Of a stretch of 64,000 bases of DNA, positions 15,529 to 24,336 are shown in pieces; within the stretch, counting starts at the first letter, position 1; every line of letters starts with the position of its first letter. Source of the DNA: Streptacidiphilus fuscans (GTDB taxonomy: Bacteria; Actinomycetota; Actinomycetes; Streptomycetales; Streptomycetaceae). A program made the position numbers and the translations under genes. The DNA lies in contig NZ_JADPRT010000004.1 in assembly GCF_015690355.1 (NCBI RefSeq), positions 62,001-126,000 on the forward strand. Reading direction: 5' to 3'. The notes under the pieces are model-generated. The model made no database searches. It was not told the DNA's origin and saw only the letters and a program-made list of their open reading frames with translations.

Positions 15529-16185
15529 TCACGATTCGCCGTGCGGTTCCGGCGTCGTGGTCGTGGTCGTGGTCGTGGTTGTTGCGGCCGCGGTCGGGTC
15601 CGGGTAGACGCGGCGGATGCTGGAGCCGAGCCGGGAGAGGTCCGCCCCGTAGATGTGGAGCGAGATCGCCTTGCCGGGACCGGTGTTGCCCACGCGGTGG
15701 ATGTCGCCGGGCGGCGCGAGTGCGGAGAGCGCGCCCGTCGGGTTCACCACGCTCCGGTCCGGGATCAACCGGCCGGGCTGCACAGTTTGCCCGGCTTGCC
15801 CCGCCTGGCCCGTCCCGGCGCCGGGCATCGGCCGGAAGGTCTGCTCGGTCTCCACGCCCTGGTGGACGCCCGCGACGCACCAGCAGACGTGGTCGTGGAC
15901 GGCGGTGTGCTGGCCCGGCAGCCAGACCAGCGCGACGATCGAGAACCCACTGTCAGGGCAGGCGTGCAGCAGGTGCTGACGGTAGGACCGGGGATCGCCC
16001 GCCTCCTGCTCGGCGGTGAGCAGACCCGGACGGCCGAGCAACGGCCCGAGCAGGTCGGCCACGTGGCGCGCGGTGGTGAGCGGCGGGAGGTCGCGTCGGA
16101 GCACGCGCCGGATGCCGGAGGCCAGGTCGTCGATCCACGGCAGCGTTGCGACGGCGACTGTGTCACGTGCGGTGGAGGAAGTCAT
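15529..16185 (-). CDS. Cysteine dioxygenase-type cupin enzyme
   Basis: 218 residues with the cupin metal site of the cysteine dioxygenase family: HDH in TAVHDHVCWCVAGVHQG (His97, His99) and a third His in PGDIHRVGN (His163). Iron-dependent members oxidise the thiol of cysteine or a related small thiol to a sulfinate. The C-terminus is odd: a run of ten threonines encoded by GTC/GTG repeats (about 15552-15581 on the plus strand), then PEPHGES. The exact thiol substrate cannot be told. A LysR regulator lies 78 bp upstream on the same strand and probably controls it. Confidence 0.82.
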   Translation of the reverse strand: MTSSTARDTVAVATLPWIDDLASGIRRVLRRDLPPLTTARHVADLLGPLLGRPGLLTAEQEAGDPRSYRQHLLHACPDSGFSIVALVWLPGQHTAVHDHVCWCVAGVHQGVETEQTFRPMPGAGTGQAGQAGQTVQPGRLIPDRSVVNPTGALSALAPPGDIHRVGNTGPGKAISLHIYGADLSRLGSSIRRVYPDPTAAATTTTTTTTTTPEPHGES

Positions 16186-16263
16186 GCGCCTCACGGTGCA
16201 GGGCGCGACGGATGGCGTCCAAGAACGGATTGTTGGGTGTCGAACAGCGTTGCTTATCGACCG

Positions 16264-17193
16264 TCAACAATCGTTGTGGACGTCGTTGTGGGCCGAGGCG
16301 ACCTGCTTGAGCACGTCGAGCACCAGGCCGATCGCCGGGACGTGCGCGTGGTCGCGCAGCACGTACGCCGCGATCCGTCGCCGGGAGTGCGGTTCCACCG
16401 GGCGCGCCGTCACCCGGTCGTGGCGGAGGAAGCCCAGTACCAGCGCGGGCACCAACGCGACTCCGGCCCCGACGGAGACGAGGTTCTGCACCGCCAGGTT
16501 GTCGTCGGTCGCGAAGACGATGTCCGGGGCGAATCCCTGCTCGGCGCAGGTGTGCAGCAGATGCGCCTGGCAGCGCGGACAGCCCGCGATCCAGCGCTCC
16601 GAGGCCAGGTCGGACAGCCGGACCAGGTGCCGCCGCGCGGTCGGATGGCCCACCGGCAGCAGCGCGGTCACCGGGTCCTCCATCAGCGGGTACTCGACCA
16701 GCTCGGACGAGTCGGTCATCCCGAACTCCGGGTAGCTGAACGCGAGTGCGACGTCGCAGGTGCCCTGCGGCACGCGCCGCAGCGACCCTGGCGGCTCGTC
16801 CTCCTGCAACTCGATCCGGACGCCCGGATGTTCGGCCAGCAGGCGCGCGATCGCCTCCGGCACCAGCGTGGCGTTCGCGCTGGGGAAGGAGCAGATCCGC
16901 ACCCGTCCGCCGTGCAGCCTGGCCAGCGCGTCGAGCTGCTGCTCCGCGGCCGACAGCTGCCCGAGGATCAGGCCGGTGTGCCGGGCGAGCGTCTCACCCG
17001 CCTCGGTCAGCCGCAGCCGCCTCCCGGCCCGGACGAAGAGCGGCATCCCGACGCTGCGCTCCAGCGCCTTCATCTGCTGCGTGATCGCCGGCTGCGTGCA
17101 CCCCATGGTCCGCGCCGCCGCGGACAGCGTGCCCGCCCGGACGACCTCGTGGAAGGTGGCGAGATGACGTGAGTCCAGCACTCTTGGAAGCAT
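16264..17193 (-). CDS. LysR-family transcriptional regulator
   Basis: 309 residues. N-terminal winged helix-turn-helix (LDSRHLATFHEVVRAGTLSAAARTMGCTQPAITQQMKALERSVG) followed by a type 2 periplasmic-binding-like effector domain (from about residue 90). CPRCQAHLLHTCAEQG in the effector domain brings three cysteines together and could sense thiols, fitting a role next to a cysteine dioxygenase. Start ATG 17193 aligns with the family; upstream in-frame ATGs (17223, 17265) would add unneeded residues. No ribosome-binding site is visible. Confidence 0.87.
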   Translation of the reverse strand: MLPRVLDSRHLATFHEVVRAGTLSAAARTMGCTQPAITQQMKALERSVGMPLFVRAGRRLRLTEAGETLARHTGLILGQLSAAEQQLDALARLHGGRVRICSFPSANATLVPEAIARLLAEHPGVRIELQEDEPPGSLRRVPQGTCDVALAFSYPEFGMTDSSELVEYPLMEDPVTALLPVGHPTARRHLVRLSDLASERWIAGCPRCQAHLLHTCAEQGFAPDIVFATDDNLAVQNLVSVGAGVALVPALVLGFLRHDRVTARPVEPHSRRRIAAYVLRDHAHVPAIGLVLDVLKQVASAHNDVHNDC

Positions 17194-17235
17194 AAGCAGA
17201 AATTGACGTCTCGGCAGGTACATGACTGAGCTGCC

Positions 17236-17258
17236 GTCCACCGGCACACCGGGTGGAC
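17236..17258. terminator. Possible hairpin between the phosphatase and LysR genes
   Basis: GTCCACC and GGTGGAC pair across 9 nt; the segment also contains a 17-bp direct repeat. It lies downstream of the phosphatase stop codon region on the minus strand and upstream of the LysR start, so an operator is also possible. Confidence 0.25.
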
Positions 17259-17311
17259 GGCACACCGGGTGGACGTCCCGCCGTTCCGGCCCCGCCCGGC
17301 CCGGCCCGCAC

Positions 17312-19462
17312 TCAGGCGAGCGTGTGGAGCAGGAGGACCGCGATGTCGTCCGTGCGCGGTCCGGTCGGTGGAACAGCTCTCAGCAGGGCGTCGATCAGCG
17401 CGTCGAGATCCGTGGGCTGCCCGGGGTCGTTCCGGTCGAGTTGGCGGGCGTGCGACGCGAGTGCCTGGTCCAGGTCGGTGTCAGGGGACTCGACGAGTCC
17501 GTCGGTGTAGAGGGCCAGCAACGTGCCGGCATCCAGCGGGAAGTGGGTCATGGGGTAGTCGGCGCCCGGGTCCACCCCGAGGAGAGGGCCCGGTGCGATG
17601 TCGAGTGGCTGTGCGGGCTGCCCGGGGAACCCGAGCAGTGGGGGCAGGTGCCCCGCACTGGCCAGCCTCGCCTGCCGCCGGTCCAGGTCGAGCTCGACGT
17701 ACATGCAGCTGGCGATCAGGTCGGAGTCGAGATCGAGGAGCAGACGGTTCGTGCGACTGAGGACCTCCGCGGGGCTGGTCGTCGCGGTCGCGTGGGCCCG
17801 GATGGCGGTGCGGATCTGTCCCATGAGGGCGGCCGCCGCCACGTTGTGGCCCTGGACGTCGCCGATGACCGCCGCGGCCGAGCCGCAGGAGAGCCGGATC
17901 AGATCGTAGAAGTCGCCGCCGATCTCCATCCCGCTGGTGCCCGGCAGGTACGACGCCGCGGTCTCCAGGCCGGGGAGGTCGGGGAGGGCGTCGGGCAACA
18001 GCGCTTGCTGGAGCCCGTGGGCGAGCTCGTACTGGACGTCGTAGAGGCGGGCGCGTTCCAGGGCCTGGGCGATCAGTCCTGCGAGCGACGTGAGCACGGC
18101 CCGTTCGTCCGCGTCGAAGGCATGGGGCCGCTCGTAGGCCATGACACAGCAGCCGACCGGCTCGTGATGGGTGGTCAGGGGGAGGACGGCCCAGGCCTGC
18201 TGCCCGGCGGGCCGCACGACCCCGGGGTAGAGCATGTCGAACTCGGCGCGGGAACCGAGGAAGAGCGGTGCGCCGGTGGTGGTGGCCTGGGCGGAGGGGG
18301 CCAGGCCGGTGTTGAGCGGAGAGCCGTCCAACCTGGCCAGGGCCTCGGCCGGGTAGCCCCGGTGACCGGCGACGCGGAGGCGGCCTGCCTCGACCAGGTA
18401 GAGGACCAGTGCGTGGGCGTCGAAGGCGGGCACGATCTGGTCGGCGACCAGGTCCACGACATCGCGCACCGACGCGGCCTCGGTCAGCGCCGTGGCCAGG
18501 TGCATGAGCTGGTACAGCCGTCCGACCCGCGCCGGAACCGGCGAAAGGCGGTCCCGCTGGACGGACCCGGAGCCGTCGGCTTCCCCGGCCGGTCGGACCA
18601 GGACGCTGATGCCGCTGGAATCGGGGTAGAGCCGGAAATGCAGGGACGCGTTCGGCGGGCGCAGCGCCGCGAAGGCGACGGGCTGCCGGGTGAACACCGC
18701 GGCCCGGTACCGGTCCTCGTAGACCGGATCGTCGAGCCAGGGGAGCGACTGCCAGGGCAGGGTGCCCGCCAGATCGTCTTCGGAGCGGCCCAGCAGCTCC
18801 GCCGCCAGGGGACTGACGTAGGTCACGCGCCCTTGCAGGTCGAGCGCGAGTGCGCCGTCGGGCAGCCGTGCCGCGAAGTCGGCGGCAGCCGGCCCCTGTG
18901 GGGCCGCCGCCGGGCGCAGCGTGACGGACGACAGTACGCGAGGCGCCGGGGGAGGCACGTAGCGCCGCGTGCGGGTGTGCTCGTCGACCAGTCGCGCCAG
19001 TCGGGCGCAGGTGGACATGACGTTCCTGCGCTCCCGACGGGTGGCCCGTTCGGAGTGCGTCGGAGGCCACAGGAGCAGCAGCGCCCCCCAGCGACGCGTG
19101 CCGGAGATCGGGGCTGCGGCCAGGACGAACGGATACGGCACGGCGACGGCCACGCCGGGGTAGGCGTCCACCATCTGCTGCTGATTGCCCACCCACACCA
19201 GCTGCTGCTGACGGATGGCGTCGGTCCCGGGAGTCGGTGTGGCGAGCGGGACCCGGAGCCACGGGGTGAAGAAGTCGACCGGCGCGCCGATGAGGAGGGC
19301 CAGCCGGAACATCTCCGGTTCGAGATCGCAGAGGTAGATCGCCCCCACGTTGGCGCCGAGCTCGCGGACGCACCGAGCCAGCGGCTCGTCGAGGTACGCG
19401 GTTCCCGAGTCGTCCGCGTCCCCGGGCCCTGGCCTGCGGAGGGTCGGCCCGTCACCGCTCAT
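17312..19462 (-). CDS. SpoIIE-type PP2C phosphatase with GAF and PAS sensor domains
   Basis: 716 residues. Order: GAF-like domain (about 25-160), PAS domain (about 195-300, with FAARLPDGALALDLQGRVTYVSPLAAELLGRSEDDL), second GAF (about 325-470), then a SpoIIE/RsbU PP2C phosphatase (about 485-716) with EIGGDFYDLI, VIGDVQGHNVAAAALM, LALYTDGLVE and RTDDIAVLLL, the metal-binding Asp motifs. Such proteins dephosphorylate anti-anti-sigma factors and so free alternative sigma factors after stress; streptomycetes have many. No anti-sigma partner gene is adjacent. It is soluble. The nearby membrane and stress genes make a general stress role plausible. Confidence 0.9.
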   Translation of the reverse strand: MSGDGPTLRRPGPGDADDSGTAYLDEPLARCVRELGANVGAIYLCDLEPEMFRLALLIGAPVDFFTPWLRVPLATPTPGTDAIRQQQLVWVGNQQQMVDAYPGVAVAVPYPFVLAAAPISGTRRWGALLLLWPPTHSERATRRERRNVMSTCARLARLVDEHTRTRRYVPPPAPRVLSSVTLRPAAAPQGPAAADFAARLPDGALALDLQGRVTYVSPLAAELLGRSEDDLAGTLPWQSLPWLDDPVYEDRYRAAVFTRQPVAFAALRPPNASLHFRLYPDSSGISVLVRPAGEADGSGSVQRDRLSPVPARVGRLYQLMHLATALTEAASVRDVVDLVADQIVPAFDAHALVLYLVEAGRLRVAGHRGYPAEALARLDGSPLNTGLAPSAQATTTGAPLFLGSRAEFDMLYPGVVRPAGQQAWAVLPLTTHHEPVGCCVMAYERPHAFDADERAVLTSLAGLIAQALERARLYDVQYELAHGLQQALLPDALPDLPGLETAASYLPGTSGMEIGGDFYDLIRLSCGSAAAVIGDVQGHNVAAAALMGQIRTAIRAHATATTSPAEVLSRTNRLLLDLDSDLIASCMYVELDLDRRQARLASAGHLPPLLGFPGQPAQPLDIAPGPLLGVDPGADYPMTHFPLDAGTLLALYTDGLVESPDTDLDQALASHARQLDRNDPGQPTDLDALIDALLRAVPPTGPRTDDIAVLLLHTLA

Positions 19463-19620
19463 GATTCGACGGTACGTCCGGGCCGCCGGTGCCGCAGGGG
19501 TGCGGTCGACGGGGGCTCGCGCCCGCAGCCACGCGCGCGCTTACTGGAAAGAGGCGTGCAGCCGGCTGCGGCGCACGACCGGCCGACGGCACGCGTGGCC
19601 CCGGCCCGAAGGGAGCGGTC

Positions 19621-21084
19621 ATGACCGAGCGGAAAGAGGGCCTGGCGGAGGGAGCGGGGGAGGAGGCGCAGCCGGTGAGCTGTGCGGCGCTGAGCCGTGC
19701 GGAGCTGAGCCGTGCGGAGCGGGTCGCGCTGGGCAAGGAAGCCCGTAAGGCCGCGCCGTTGGAGGCGCACGGCGAGTTCCGGCCGGACAGCGGGCGGGAC
19801 CCGGTCGGGCTGCTGCTGAGCCAGGCGGGTTCGCGGGTGCCCGAGCTGGTGCCGGTACGGCACGGACGCATGCTGGTGTCACCGTTCACGTACTACCGCG
19901 GCGCCGCACTGCCGATGGCGGCGGACCTCGCGGCCACGCCCACCTCGGGACTCCGGGTGCAGCTGTGCGGAGACGCGCACCTGTCCAACTTCGGTGCGTT
20001 CGCCTCGCCGGAGCGGCGGCTGGTGTTCGACGTCAACGACTTCGACGAGACACTGCCCGGGCCGTTCGAATGGGATGTCAAGCGGCTGGCAGCGAGCCTC
20101 GCGGTGGCGGGGCGTGACAACGGCTTCTCCGACAAGGCCCGCCGCGCGGTGATCCTGGCCGCGGTCAAGGCATATCGCAAGGCGACGCGGCGCTTCGCGA
20201 AGCAGTCCGTCCTGGCTGTCTGGTACGCCCACCTGGACATCGAGGAGGCCATCGGGGAGTTCAGGTCCCAGGTCAAGGCGAAGGGGTTCAGGGCGGCTGA
20301 GGCGCTGCTGGCCAAGGCCCGCACCCGGGACAGCACGCAGGCACTGGGCAAGCTCACCTCCCTGGTCGACGGTCGGCGGCAGATCGTCAGCGTGCCCCCG
20401 ACGATCGTCCCCGTCGAGGAGCTCTACAGCGACATGCAGGCCGACGCGATCTACGAGCTCATCCGCACCGTGCTGACGACCTACCGGGACACGCTGCAGT
20501 CCGACCGGCGACACCTGCTCGACCAGTTCACCCTGGTCCAGATGGCGCGCAAGGTCGTCGGGGTCGGCAGCGTCGGCACCCGCGCCTGGATCGTGCTGAT
20601 GGACGCCGAGGAAGGCGTCGACCCGTTGTTCCTGCAGGCCAAGGAGGCCCAGCCGTCGGTCTTGGCGGAGTACGCGGGGCGCAGCCGGTTCGGCAACGAG
20701 GGTGAGCGCGTCGTCGCCGGTCAGCACCTCATGCAGGCCCAGAGCGACATCTTCCTCGGCTGGACCCGCGCCGCCGCCCCGGACGGGGTCGACCGCGACT
20801 TCTACGTGCGCCAGTTGCGCGACTGGAAGTTCTCCGCGCCCATCGAGATGATGATCCCGTCGGGCATGAAGGTGTACGGCACGTTGTGCGGGTGGACCTT
20901 GGCCCGCGCGCACGCCCGATCCGGCGATCGCGTCGCGCTCGCTGCCTACCTGGGTGGCTCGGACCGGTTCGACCAAGCCGTCGCGGACTTCGCCGAGGTC
21001 TACGCCGACCAGAACGAGGACGACTTCGCGGCTCTCCAGGCCGCCGTGAAGGGTGGCAAGACCAAAGCGCTCGCCGGGATCTGA
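19621..21084 (+). CDS. DUF2252 family protein
   Basis: 487 residues. After a disordered start with the repeat LSRAELSRAE, the DUF2252 core has VPVRHGRMLVSPFTYYRGAA, QLCGDAHLSNFGAFASPERRLVFDVNDFDET and FEWDVKRLAASL. The GDAHLSN...FDVNDFDE pattern resembles the catalytic and metal-binding loops of aminoglycoside-phosphotransferase-like kinases, so a small-molecule kinase is possible, but I know of no proven activity. ATG with GAAGGGAG upstream. Monocistronic, divergent from the phosphatase. Confidence 0.85.
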   Translation: MTERKEGLAEGAGEEAQPVSCAALSRAELSRAERVALGKEARKAAPLEAHGEFRPDSGRDPVGLLLSQAGSRVPELVPVRHGRMLVSPFTYYRGAALPMAADLAATPTSGLRVQLCGDAHLSNFGAFASPERRLVFDVNDFDETLPGPFEWDVKRLAASLAVAGRDNGFSDKARRAVILAAVKAYRKATRRFAKQSVLAVWYAHLDIEEAIGEFRSQVKAKGFRAAEALLAKARTRDSTQALGKLTSLVDGRRQIVSVPPTIVPVEELYSDMQADAIYELIRTVLTTYRDTLQSDRRHLLDQFTLVQMARKVVGVGSVGTRAWIVLMDAEEGVDPLFLQAKEAQPSVLAEYAGRSRFGNEGERVVAGQHLMQAQSDIFLGWTRAAAPDGVDRDFYVRQLRDWKFSAPIEMMIPSGMKVYGTLCGWTLARAHARSGDRVALAAYLGGSDRFDQAVADFAEVYADQNEDDFAALQAAVKGGKTKALAGI

Positions 21085-21162
21085 CAGGTTTGCCGAGACG
21101 CCGAGACGCCGAGATGCCGAGCTGCCGACAGCAGTGACGTGAGCCGGCCCGCCGCACGGAAT

Positions 21163-21179
21163 TCACCTCCTGGGGGTGA
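21163..21179. promoter_or_regulatory. 17-bp dyad TCACCT-N5-GGGTGA (stress-block motif, variant copy)
   Basis: Differs by one base from the consensus TCACCC-N5-GGGTGA found at five further intergenic sites between 21 and 36.2 kb. It lies 206 bp before the SHOCT protein gene, with a second copy at 21261. Confidence 0.5.
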
Positions 21180-21260
21180 TGCGGCCCGCGGACCGGGTCG
21201 CCGGTCGGACGTCACCCGGCAGCCGCCGTTGGGCGGCCGTCGCAGAGCGGCCGCGCCGAA

Positions 21261-21277
21261 TCACCCGGGACGGGTGG
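21261..21277. promoter_or_regulatory. 17-bp dyad TCACCC-N5-GGGTGG (stress-block motif)
   Basis: One mismatch in the right arm. It lies 108 bp upstream of the GTG at 21385 and probably serves the three-gene operon 21385-22682. Confidence 0.55.
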
Positions 21278-21384
21278 TGCGGGCGTGATTCCGGGGCTGC
21301 TACTCATGGTGATGAGTCCGCGGCTCCGCTTGCCGGGCGTACCGTCCTGGCCGGGCCTGCGGAAGGCGCGGGAAGGTGAGCGCG

Positions 21385-21780
21385 GTGAACTACCCTCTGC
21401 TCGACATTTTCTTCACCACGATGTGGTTCTTCCTTTGGGTTCTGTGGATCTTCCTGCTGGTGCGGGTGTTCATGGACCTGTTCCGCGACAAGACCGTCAG
21501 CGGCTGGGGGAAGGCCGGCTGGTCGGTGTTCCTGATCGTGCTGCCCTTCCTCGGTGTCTTCGTCTATCTGATCGCCCGGGGCAGAGGCATGGCGGACCGC
21601 CAGGCCGAGGAGGCCGCGGCGGCGGACTCCCGGTTCCGTGCCTACGTGCAGGACGCGGCGAAGGAGAGCCCTGCGCCCGGCACGAGCGAGCAGCTCGCCC
21701 GGCTGGTGGAGCTGAAGGACCACGGCGATCTGACCGACGAGGAGTACCAGCAGGCCAAGTCGAAGGTCCTGGCCGCCTGA
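21385..21780 (+). CDS. Membrane protein with C-terminal SHOCT domain
   Basis: 131 residues. Two hydrophobic helices (MNYPLLDIFFTTMWFFLWVLWIFLLVRVFMD and WSVFLIVLPFLGVFVYLIARG) form a PLDc_N-like hairpin; the C-terminus LARLVELKDHGDLTDEEYQQAKSKVLA is a SHOCT motif, a short helical oligomerisation segment. GTG 21385 is preferred over GTG 21376 because the GGAAGG site overlaps the latter. First gene of a probable three-gene operon. In streptomycetes this type is often linked to osmotic or envelope stress, which fits but is not proved here. Confidence 0.82.
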   Translation: MNYPLLDIFFTTMWFFLWVLWIFLLVRVFMDLFRDKTVSGWGKAGWSVFLIVLPFLGVFVYLIARGRGMADRQAEEAAAADSRFRAYVQDAAKESPAPGTSEQLARLVELKDHGDLTDEEYQQAKSKVLAA

Positions 21781-21843
21781 CCCTGGCCGGCCGTGCCCGC
21801 GTCGACGGCGCGGCCGCCCTACGCACGAGACTTGGAGGCAACC

Positions 21844-22347
21844 GTGAGTACCGCTGCCCGACACCAATCCGAGTGGGCGGCAGGCCGATCGCCACGCACC
21901 GGCCTCGCCACCCCCGGCCTGGTGACCTTCGCGGGCGTGCTGCTGGCCCTGCTGGGATTCCTCAACGGCCTGGACGGGATCGCCGCCATCGCCCGCTCGC
22001 ACGTCTTCTTCGGCAACGCCCACTACGTCTTCGGCGACCTGCGCGCCTGGGGTTGGGTGATGCTGGTCCTTGCCGTCGTCCAGTTGGCCGCCGCCTACGG
22101 CGTCCTGGTCGCCCGCGCGGAGTGGGCCCGCTGGACCGGAGTCGTCGTGCTCGGGCTCAACGTGTTCGCCCAGATGGCGTTCATCCCCTCGTACCCGTTC
22201 TGGTCGCTGACCATCATCGCGATCGACGTGCTCGGCATCTACGGCCTGACCGCCTACGGCAGCCTCGACCGCGGGGTCACACCGTCAGGCGGCGGCGAAG
22301 CGGCTCCGGCCGATGTCCCACAGGCCCCCCGGCCGAAGGCCGCCTGA
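21844..22347 (+). CDS. DUF7144-type four-helix membrane protein
   Basis: 167 residues with four hydrophobic helices; LVTFAGVLLALLGFLNGLDGIAAI and GDLRAWGWVMLVLAVVQLAAAYGVL are typical of this actinobacterial family. GTG start with GGAGG 5-6 bp upstream. It lies 63 bp after the SHOCT gene on the same strand. Role unknown; the family often sits among stress genes. Confidence 0.78.
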   Translation: MSTAARHQSEWAAGRSPRTGLATPGLVTFAGVLLALLGFLNGLDGIAAIARSHVFFGNAHYVFGDLRAWGWVMLVLAVVQLAAAYGVLVARAEWARWTGVVVLGLNVFAQMAFIPSYPFWSLTIIAIDVLGIYGLTAYGSLDRGVTPSGGGEAAPADVPQAPRPKAA

Positions 22348-22397
22348 GCGACTGTCCGTACGGCGCCGCACCCAAGGAGCACCCAAGGGAAGAGACC

Positions 22398-22682
22398 ATG
22401 GAGGACCTGAAATTCGAGCAGAAGCGCACGCTCTCCCGCGCTGAGGCAGCCGCACTGGTGAAGGCGCTCGCCACGGCGCTTGAAGGTGGCGAAAAGGTGG
22501 AGCTGGAGCTGGGCCCAGGCGTGCTGACCATGCAGGTGCCCGACACCGTCAGGAGCGAGGTCGAGGTGGAGGTCGAGGACGGAGAGATCGAGCTGGAGAT
22601 CGAGCTGTCCTGGGCCACGGCTTCGGCCCGGGCAACCGCGTCCCAGCCCGAACCGTCCGAACCGTCCGAACCGGACGAGTGA
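22398..22682 (+). CDS. amphi-Trp domain protein
   Basis: 94 residues. MEDLKFEQKRTLSRAEAAALVKALATALEGGEKVELELG followed by a strand-rich acidic part ending EIELSW matches the amphi-Trp domain, a short domain named for a conserved Trp at its end. The tail repeats SEPSEPDE. Its role is unknown. It is the last gene of the 21385-22682 operon and converges with the next gene, 14 bp away. Confidence 0.8.
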   Translation: MEDLKFEQKRTLSRAEAAALVKALATALEGGEKVELELGPGVLTMQVPDTVRSEVEVEVEDGEIELEIELSWATASARATASQPEPSEPSEPDE

Positions 22683-22696
22683 CGCGCCGGCGGGGG

Positions 22697-24094
22697 TCAG
22701 GCGCCGTCGGCCGTTGCAGGCGTTCCGGGCGGCGTCCCGCCCGGGCCGCCGGGCCCCTGCGGGGCTGTGCCGCGGAGTTCGGCGAGGCCGGGGCCGGGCG
22801 CCAGGAACTCGCGGATGCCGAAGGCGGCGAGGACCACCAGGGCGAACCAGAAGACGACCAGGCCGGTGGGGTGGTCCCAGAAGACGAAGACGACTGCGGT
22901 GATCAGCAGGATCGCGATCCCGATCCAGCGCTTCCACCGGCGCACGAAGGGCTCGACCGGTCCCGCGCGGAATCCGATCTGGTCCGCCGCCTGCCGCACG
23001 CCGCCGATCCCCGTGCTGCACGCGGCGCGGATGAACGTCGCGGTCCGGGAGGGGCCGATGAAGAACGCGCCCAGGGCCACCAGGACCGCCAGGGCTCCGA
23101 CCGCCCGCACCGTGACCCGCAGGAAGTGGATCAGCGCGTCGTAGACCGAGCCCGCCGCACCGGCGTTGACGCCCGGTGGGAGCTGGTCGAGGAAGTAGCT
23201 GCGGAAGACGGCCAGCGTGACGCCCAGCAGCAGCATGGCCGCCGCGACCCCGATCGCCGCCCCGATCAGCGCCCGTCTGCGGTCCCGCGCCAGGTACACG
23301 CCCGCAGCGGCGACCAGCACGGCGATCACCGGCATCCAGTTGCCGAGGATCTGCAGCAGCCGGAGATAGGACTTGAGCTTCCCGATGGACTTCGAGGAGT
23401 AGACGGTGAAGGTCGCGTGCACGGTCGGGATCTTGGACGCCAGCCCGAGCCCGGCGCCCACCAGCTGCGTCTTGACCTGCTCGATGATCGGCGCGAGGTC
23501 GATGGTGACCTGGTTGTTGGCCAGTGAGACAGCACCGCCGCCCTGACCGGTCAGCGCCTTGACCATGGAGGCGTGCGCGGTACGCATCGCATTCGTCCAG
23601 ACCGTCGCGAAGGCGGGACTGGTGACGACCTTGTTGACGACGTTGCCGACCAGGCTGGTGATGCCGCTGCCGATCGGCCCGCTCAGCGAGCCGATCAGGT
23701 TGGCCGCCTTCGGCGGGACGCCCTTCTGCGAGGCGGCCTGGGAGAGCTGGCCGACCAGGGAGGGCACGTTGATCTGCTGCACCACCACGTTGGTCACCCG
23801 GGTGGTGAGCGCGTCCTGCACCTGCGGGTCGCTCGCCAGCGGGGCCATTGTCGCGACGAACCGGTTCGTGTCGGTCACCTGGTCGTTCGCCCAGACGGAG
23901 ATCACCGCCAGCAGCGAGAGCACCGCGGCCACCACGATCAGCACCGCCGACCCCGTGGCCCGCACCCGGTGGTGTTCGCGCTGCCCGGCGGCGCCACCTG
24001 CCTCCAACTGGGCGATCCGCCGCCGCAGATCCTCCAGCTCGCGTGAGTCGGAGGGTCCCGGCTCAGGCTCGGTCCCGTTGTCCGTCGACGACAT
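22697..24094 (-). CDS. Multi-spanning membrane protein with large external loop
   Basis: 465 residues. Layout: a coiled-coil start (ELEDLRRRIAQLEAG, about 18-33), a first membrane helix (about 50-68), a long extracytoplasmic region to about 255 (VTDTNRFVATMAPLASDPQVQDALTTRV, typical of this streptomycete family), then about five further membrane helices and a Pro/Gly-rich tail. Start ATG 24094 has GGAG upstream; upstream codons in frame look non-coding. Function unknown. A copy of the TCACCC-N5-GGGTGA dyad lies between it and the divergent gene at 24337. Confidence 0.8.
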   Translation of the reverse strand: MSSTDNGTEPEPGPSDSRELEDLRRRIAQLEAGGAAGQREHHRVRATGSAVLIVVAAVLSLLAVISVWANDQVTDTNRFVATMAPLASDPQVQDALTTRVTNVVVQQINVPSLVGQLSQAASQKGVPPKAANLIGSLSGPIGSGITSLVGNVVNKVVTSPAFATVWTNAMRTAHASMVKALTGQGGGAVSLANNQVTIDLAPIIEQVKTQLVGAGLGLASKIPTVHATFTVYSSKSIGKLKSYLRLLQILGNWMPVIAVLVAAAGVYLARDRRRALIGAAIGVAAAMLLLGVTLAVFRSYFLDQLPPGVNAGAAGSVYDALIHFLRVTVRAVGALAVLVALGAFFIGPSRTATFIRAACSTGIGGVRQAADQIGFRAGPVEPFVRRWKRWIGIAILLITAVVFVFWDHPTGLVVFWFALVVLAAFGIREFLAPGPGLAELRGTAPQGPGGPGGTPPGTPATADGA

Positions 24095-24222
24095 GTGGTG
24101 CTCCGTCCTGGCCGATGCGGCCGCTGGTCCCAGGAAAGCCGTCATATGACAGGAGCGCGAAAGGTACTGGACCGGCCGGGTGCAGCACTCGTCCCATCGG
24201 GCGACGCGTGGCGTCGGGCGGT

Positions 24223-24239
24223 TCACCCGGTCCGGGTGA
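24223..24239. promoter_or_regulatory. 17-bp dyad TCACCC-N5-GGGTGA (perfect arms)
   Basis: Both 6-bp arms are perfect, and the pairing extends to 7 bp (TCACCCG/CGGGTGA). It lies in the divergent region, 129 bp from the start at 24094 and 98 bp from the start at 24337, so it could serve either gene. Confidence 0.6.
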
Positions 24240-24336
24240 GTCGGCGACGCGCGGACGCGGGACAGCATGGCCGTGACGGGCCCGGTCGACCGGAGCTCGT
24301 CGGTGGAGCGCCGGAAGCTGGTGGAGAAGGAGCACC

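Noticed and set aside
15552..15581. CRISPR-like or regulatory short repeat
   Set aside because: It is a 6-bp microsatellite in frame within the dioxygenase gene; no spacers are present.
17194..17311. Another copy of the TCACCC dyad (CACACCGGGTGGAC repeats)
   Set aside because: The arms are GTCCACC/GGTGGAC with a 9-bp spacer, so the sequence and spacing differ; it is more likely a terminator.
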